Virus record (IMG/VR): IMGVR_UViG_3300035698_016251
Location: 1-44,708 of that record
Length of the DNA stretch: 44,708 bases
Strand: one strand, 5' to 3'
From: a virus
Position numbers and translations under genes: made by a program. The notes under the pieces were generated by a model that saw nothing but the letters and a program-made list of their open reading frames with translations, did no database searches and was not told the DNA's origin. How positions within the stretch are numbered: the stretch's first letter is position 1; each line of letters begins with the position of its first letter. This document shows, piece after piece, positions 41,573-44,708 of the stretch.

Positions 41573-42086
41573 TTTCTTTGTCCCAATCCTCCCCTTCCAT
41601 TGATAAATTTTCTTTATATGCCTGTCCTAGAATTAGAGCATAGACTGAAGCGTCATCACAGGAATCTTCAAATGATTCATTATGCAAAGTTTTATTTTTC
41701 AGACTGTTTTGGATCCTTCCAATTTTATCTTTGAACCTGTTAAAAATTCCTCTTAATCCTCCTCCTCTGAAATTAGACAACCAATCTGAATTCCCGGAGT
41801 AGTCTGAATTCTTTTGTGCAATCACAATACATAGATCAAATACTTTATGAGCAAACCAAAGCATATTTTCTGGCATTGGAATTTCATAAATACCTTCACC
41901 TTGTTTTTGTGCACCTAATATATTGCAATGAGTTGAAAATCCTTTCTCCCCTTGAATTGTGAATTCTGTTTTTTGAGTTACACCTATACGTTCCAATTTT
42001 TCTTCATCGAATTCTAATTTAGGATGTATGCCCTTTTTAAAATTTGAAGGACTATCGTTAATGACAGTAATATGAATTTTAAACAT
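41565..42086 (-). CDS. DUF1599/Nmad1-like protein
   Basis: 173 residues from the ATG at 42086, which has CTGGAGAG upstream; the frame is open further upstream but within the methyltransferase gene. The C-terminal half at 78-157 has the pattern HKVFDLCIVIAQKNSDYSGNSDWLSNF, RFKDKIGRIQN, NESFEDSCDDASVYALI, which matches the nucleotide-modification-associated domain (DUF1599). The N-terminal 70 residues are not recognised. Its neighbours and the TAGT operon suggest a role in making or sanitising a modified nucleotide. Confidence 0.55.
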   Translation of the reverse strand: MFKIHITVINDSPSNFKKGIHPKLEFDEEKLERIGVTQKTEFTIQGEKGFSTHCNILGAQKQGEGIYEIPMPENMLWFAHKVFDLCIVIAQKNSDYSGNSDWLSNFRGGGLRGIFNRFKDKIGRIQNSLKNKTLHNESFEDSCDDASVYALILGQAYKENLSMEGEDWDKENV

Positions 42087-42774
42087 TTTTCTCTCCAGAT
42101 TCTTTTTTAAATTTTTCAGCATGGATAATTCTAGTTTTTGCAATATCCATATATTCTTCATCCATTTCAATTCCGATAAATTTTCTATTCGTATTGGTGC
42201 AAGCAACCCCTGTTGTGCCTGATCCCATGCATGGATCAAGGATAGTATCACTTTCATTTGAACTGGCAATAATGAATTCAGACATTAAGCCTAGAGGTTT
42301 CTCAGTGGGATGATTTTTATTTCTCCCTGATGGATATTTAAACACTGTATTTCTGCAATGCTCATTAAATGTTGCTTTTGGTTTTTTACCATAAACACAT
42401 GTTTCAACCCCACTTAACCATATATGCTTACCGTTCATTGGTGATGGGTTGTTTTTTTACCAAATTATTAAACGCCTTGAAATACTGTTCTCTCTGAAGT
42501 ATCTGTCAATTTGTGAAATTTGCATTGGATCACAAAATACATAAAATGACCCCTTACAAATTCTGGTAATTTCTTGTAGCCATAAATCTAAATCAAAAGT
42601 TTCAATATCAGCAACACCTTTATCAAGACTTCTTAATCCATTTGATTTTCGGTTAACAGCATTATATGGTATGTCAGTAATTACACAATTCACACTATTA
42701 TCAGGCATATCCTTCATAACTTCTAAACAATCACCAAGATATAATTTACAGTCATTAATTTGAACAGGATCCAT
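42079..42774 (-). pseudogene. Beta-class DNA methyltransferase interrupted by an in-frame ochre codon
   Basis: Motif IV, VITDIPY at residues 31-37, comes first, then FYVFCDP, and after the stop come NHPTEKPLGLM and DPCMGSGTTG (motif I), the order of beta-class N6-adenine or N4-cytosine methyltransferases. The break is one TAA (42459-42457) after RRLIIW; the frame continues unchanged as KNNPSPMNG. Relatives read WYKxNPSP there, so TAA replaces a Tyr codon (TAT or TAC). The start is the ATG at 42774, with CTGGAGAG upstream. Readthrough, sequencing error or true inactivation cannot be separated here. Confidence 0.75.
42084..42119 (-). repeat. 36-bp direct repeat, copy 2 (after methyltransferase)
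   Basis: Identical to 42772-42807. On the minus strand it encodes part of the upstream protein's tail (KFKKESGEK) and then the ribosome site and start codon of the next gene. The two copies bracket the methyltransferase gene, with a start-to-start distance of 688 bases. Confidence 0.9.
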
Positions 42775-42958
42775 TTTTCTCTCCAGATTCTTTTTTAAAT
42801 TTTTCAGGCTTAACTCGTGCCCATTTGAAGTCCTCACAAGCCCCTGTGTTGCCCCATGTCAATTTGCCATCCATAAAAGGGCATCTAATTAGAGTTGATT
42901 TTGCTCCAGCGAGCTCTGAGTGGGCACAATTAAGGCATATTTTAGGCAAAAATTTCAT
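42755..42958 (-). CDS. Small cysteine-rich protein
   Basis: 67 residues with CLNCAHSE near 8, CPF near 26 and CEDF near 41, a four-cysteine layout of a small metal-binding phage protein, and a basic tail (KFKKESGEKN) that comes from the 36-bp repeat. It overlaps the methyltransferase start by 20 bases. Confidence 0.6.
   Translation of the reverse strand: MKFLPKICLNCAHSELAGAKSTLIRCPFMDGKLTWGNTGACEDFKWARVKPEKFKKESGEKNGSCSN
42772..42807 (-). repeat. 36-bp direct repeat, copy 1 (before methyltransferase)
   Basis: Identical to 42084-42119. It carries the tail codons of the cysteine-rich protein and the ribosome site plus ATG of the methyltransferase. Confidence 0.9.
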
Positions 42959-43200
42959 TCTACTTCTTCCATTTCAGTAGTCTGTAATTCTAGTCTAATG
43001 GTGTGCTTTCTCCCACAAGCAGGGCAATACCGAGAGAACGCTCTGCAAGAATCAATCTTCCCTGTAAATAAATGTTTGATTTTTGTAGCAGGTGGATCAT
43101 CCTTAAGATCCAAGAATTCAACTATGGTTTTACAAACACACTTCACTAAGGGGGCTTGGAGCGTCTTAATTAAAAGTTCTGATTTGTTTGTATCAGTCAT
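42955..43200 (-). CDS. Small zinc-binding-like protein
   Basis: 81 residues with KCVCK near residue 20, a Cys near 52 and CPACGRKH near 59-66, a zinc-ribbon-like set. GAGGTG precedes the start. Overlaps neighbours on both sides. Function unknown. Confidence 0.6.
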   Translation of the reverse strand: MTDTNKSELLIKTLQAPLVKCVCKTIVEFLDLKDDPPATKIKHLFTGKIDSCRAFSRYCPACGRKHTIRLELQTTEMEEVE

Positions 43201-43519
43201 TTGACACCTCTGTCAATTTTGATTCTGGAATATTTTTTAGTTCAAAATCTGCTAACATTTCCTCATAATATAAACGCTGTATGTCAGTGTAGAAACCTTT
43301 TTCCTCTAATTCCTTTTCCTGAATCTTGATCTCTATTTTTTGCAGATCAATCTCTGTTTGCTGGAGCATTAATCTTTTGTCTAAAGTTTCCCATCTGTAA
43401 ATTGTGAAGTTCGTAAATCCCACAACACACAGGAGCCAGATGAGAAGGACTAATGAACATACTCCCATTTTAAATAATCTTTTTTCATTACCTTTAAATT
43501 GGTCCCATTGTATTTTCAT
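43193..43519 (-). CDS. Membrane-anchored coiled-coil protein
   Basis: 108 residues: one hydrophobic helix at about 18-38 (GVCSLVLLIWLLCVVGF), then a long coiled coil (QQTEIDLQKIEIKIQEKELEEKG). GGAG lies eight bases upstream. Type II topology of unknown role. Confidence 0.6.
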   Translation of the reverse strand: MKIQWDQFKGNEKRLFKMGVCSLVLLIWLLCVVGFTNFTIYRWETLDKRLMLQQTEIDLQKIEIKIQEKELEEKGFYTDIQRLYYEEMLADFELKNIPESKLTEVSND

Positions 43520-43553
43520 TTTTATTTCTCCAGTACTATTTTGATTAGATAAA

Positions 43554-43850
43554 TTAATCTATAGTCCCATCTACTCTTGATATGCCATAAGTAAATCGTG
43601 GATCTGTTTTTCCTCTTTTACTTTTGACTCCACATGAGTGTGCCCATCTACCTCTTTTTGATACCCATCTGAATCCGGCATTCTTGATTTCATCCCTGAT
43701 TTCCTTTGAGGGTTTGCCTCCAAAGTCCAGCCAGATCCATTGCCCTACAATTTCAGCATGGGATTTTAAATGTTCTCTGTCAGTTACAAATTGTAATACT
43801 GAATCAAAATCCTGTAATTTCTCAATCATCATTTGGTTTGTCATTTTCAT
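43554..43850 (-). CDS. Hypothetical protein with compact C-terminal domain
   Basis: 98 residues. The pattern IVGQWIWLDFGGKPSKEIRDEIKNAGFRW around 34-62 is a small fold seen on many plasmids and phages, of unknown biochemical role. Good ribosome site (AAGGAAA). Second gene of the promoter-B unit. Confidence 0.6.
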   Translation of the reverse strand: MKMTNQMMIEKLQDFDSVLQFVTDREHLKSHAEIVGQWIWLDFGGKPSKEIRDEIKNAGFRWVSKRGRWAHSCGVKSKRGKTDPRFTYGISRVDGTID

Positions 43851-43891
43851 TTTCCTTAAGCAGTTTCGAGACTTGCTCAGATCAGGATTGT

Positions 43892-44071
43892 TTATGCGCT
43901 TTCGTCTAACGTATTCTGCAACTTCTCAAAGCATCGAAGCACTCCCTGCGAAAGGCTAAGATCAATCTTTGAACTATTGATTGCATATCTTAAATCGTTT
44001 AAATCTTTTTGGATTAACTCGCGCAATCCTTTTTCTTTTTTTTCACTTTTGGTTTCGTTCGTGTTTTTCAT
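43892..44071 (-). CDS. Small hypothetical protein under promoter B
   Basis: 59 residues: a very charged start (MKNTNETKSEKKEKG) and a helical body (LRELIQKDLNDLRYAINSS, LRCFEKLQNTLDE). AAAGGAAACGAAA precedes the ATG. It is the first gene after a consensus promoter whose sequence duplicates that of the gene at 17746-18090, although the two proteins are not obviously related. Confidence 0.7.
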   Translation of the reverse strand: MKNTNETKSEKKEKGLRELIQKDLNDLRYAINSSKIDLSLSQGVLRCFEKLQNTLDESA

Positions 44072-44203
44072 TTTCGTTTCCTTTGTTTCTTTGTTTTTAA
44101 ATCTTACAAAAGTAATTGTAAACCTTTTTTATATCATTGTCAACCTTTTTCCTGAAATAATTTAAATTATTCTTTACCCTCTCAAAGTCTTGTGTTTATC
44201 AGG
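44069..44203 (-). repeat. Duplicated promoter/leader module, copy B
   Basis: Matches 18088-18222 closely over the leader, -10, -35 and about 60 bases beyond; differences cluster in the promoter spacer. Confidence 0.75.
44115..44143 (-). promoter_or_regulatory. Consensus sigma-70 promoter (copy B)
   Basis: Minus strand: TTGACA (44143-44138), 17-base spacer, TACAAT (44120-44115), as in copy A, including the TTACAA/TTGTAA arms across the -10. Drives the small-gene operon running down to 41180. Confidence 0.75.
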
Positions 44204-44237
44204 GTTTGAGGAAGATGATTTTAAAAAAAGACATTTA

Positions 44238-44666
44238 TCACTGCATACCTCCATCTAAAATTCTTAAGAATTCTTTTCTATCAATGGATTTGATCCAATG
44301 ACCAGTTGCGCCTTTCCTGAATTGATTAGCTGTGAATTTATGACGCTTGATATATTCCATCCCAAGAATTGAAAATAAAAAATATTCATTATCTATCTGA
44401 ATTAACAACCAACAGTTTCCACCCTTTGCATTTCTTCTAATTAACCAACTACATTGCGCCCCTGTCAAATGTGGAATTCTAATTTTTGTAGTTTCTCTGA
44501 CAGGAAACTTCTTTAAATATTTCAGTTCTATCCAGCCATTATTCCCCCTGTATCCAAATGAGACATCAGGCACCCCCATTCCAATTGAATCTTCATGCCT
44601 TGTTGCATCCCATTCCCCACCAATTTTTTTCTTTAAATATCGCCATAGATTTTTTTCGCTTGACAT
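44238..44666 (-). CDS. VRR-NUC-like nuclease
   Basis: 142 residues from the ATG at 44666, with GTGAGG upstream; TTG at 44681 is a weaker alternative. GVPDVSFG at 31-38 and GWIELKYLK at 44-52 give the PD-(D/E)xK acids (Asp34, Glu47, Lys49), in the short VRR-NUC layout common in phages. Such enzymes cut branched DNA during replication or recombination. Overlaps no other gene but sits upstream of promoter B. Confidence 0.7.
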   Translation of the reverse strand: MSSEKNLWRYLKKKIGGEWDATRHEDSIGMGVPDVSFGYRGNNGWIELKYLKKFPVRETTKIRIPHLTGAQCSWLIRRNAKGGNCWLLIQIDNEYFLFSILGMEYIKRHKFTANQFRKGATGHWIKSIDRKEFLRILDGGMQ

Positions 44667-44674
44667 ATTTAACC

Positions 44675-44707
44675 TCACCAATCATATTCTGAAATATCAT
44701 CTTCTAC
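44675..44707 (-). CDS. C-terminal end of an upstream gene (cut by window)
   Basis: Open frame ending in TGA at 44677-44675; ten acidic/aromatic codons are visible (VEDDISEYDW). Too short to identify. Its stop lies just before the nuclease start, as in the other tight operons here. Confidence 0.35.
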   Translation of the reverse strand, partial: VEDDISEYDW

Positions 44708-44708
44708 T

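Noticed and set aside
1-44708. Complete circularly permuted genome
   Set aside because: Joining the ends does not restore either truncated gene into a longer convincing reading frame.
1-44708. tRNA genes, TET-type oxygenase, transposase, integrase
   Set aside because: I looked for them by eye in the gaps and among the predicted proteins and saw none; a profile search would be decisive.

Overview
The window is an AT-rich stretch of a tailed-phage genome (free phage or prophage) from an uncultured bacterial host. Evidence: small and large terminase subunits, a Mu-type portal (DUF935) with a MuF head protein, protease/scaffold, capsid, gpG-like and DUF1320-like connectors, a tail tube, a tail-assembly chaperone with a frameshift signal, a TP901-type tape measure and tail-tip proteins. 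Genes overlap by 1-20 bases, start sites mostly have AGGAG-type ribosome sites, and promoters fit the sigma-70 consensus, so the host is a bacterium. No Mu-type transposase, integrase or lysis enzyme was recognised, so lifestyle is open. Both window ends cut through genes.

Layout. 1-5557 (+): about 16 small overlapping genes, many cysteine-rich, with one ATP-grasp-like protein and two HNH endonucleases. 5559-8109 (-): a three-gene operon of ParB/Srx-domain protein, radical SAM enzyme and TET-associated glycosyltransferase (TAGT), a set typical of phage DNA hypermodification. 8110-8992: a long divergent control region with a 19-bp operator-like dyad, promoters in both directions, dispersed GGTC/GACC repeats and a perfect bacterial chromosomal parS site. 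8993-17688 (+): terminase small and large subunits, separated by eight sugar- or nucleotide-tailoring genes (four GT-A-like glycosyltransferases, one KpsC-like GT-B, one DUF115/sialyltransferase-like protein, two methyltransferases and a radical SAM enzyme; nine counting the DUF115-like gene). 17746-18090 (-): a small gene with a strong promoter. 18306-40929 (+): head, tail and host-interaction genes, interrupted at 39454-39951 by an HNH gene in the opposite direction. 41055-41168 (+): a consensus promoter followed by a terminator and no gene, a candidate small RNA. 41180-44707 (-): a second small-gene operon with a nonsense-split DNA methyltransferase, a DUF1599/Nmad1-like protein and a VRR-NUC-like nuclease.

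How it fits together. The TAGT operon, the tailoring cassette between the terminase genes and the Nmad1-like protein together suggest elaborate DNA-base modification, although the tailoring cassette could instead decorate virion or host glycans. No TET dioxygenase or cytosine-5 methyltransferase is visible here. The virion genes contain two canonical -1 slippery heptamers (portal/MuF and tail chaperone) and an internal scaffold start. A roughly 130-bp promoter module occurs twice on the minus strand (near 18.1 kb and 44.1 kb), which would co-regulate two small-gene units.
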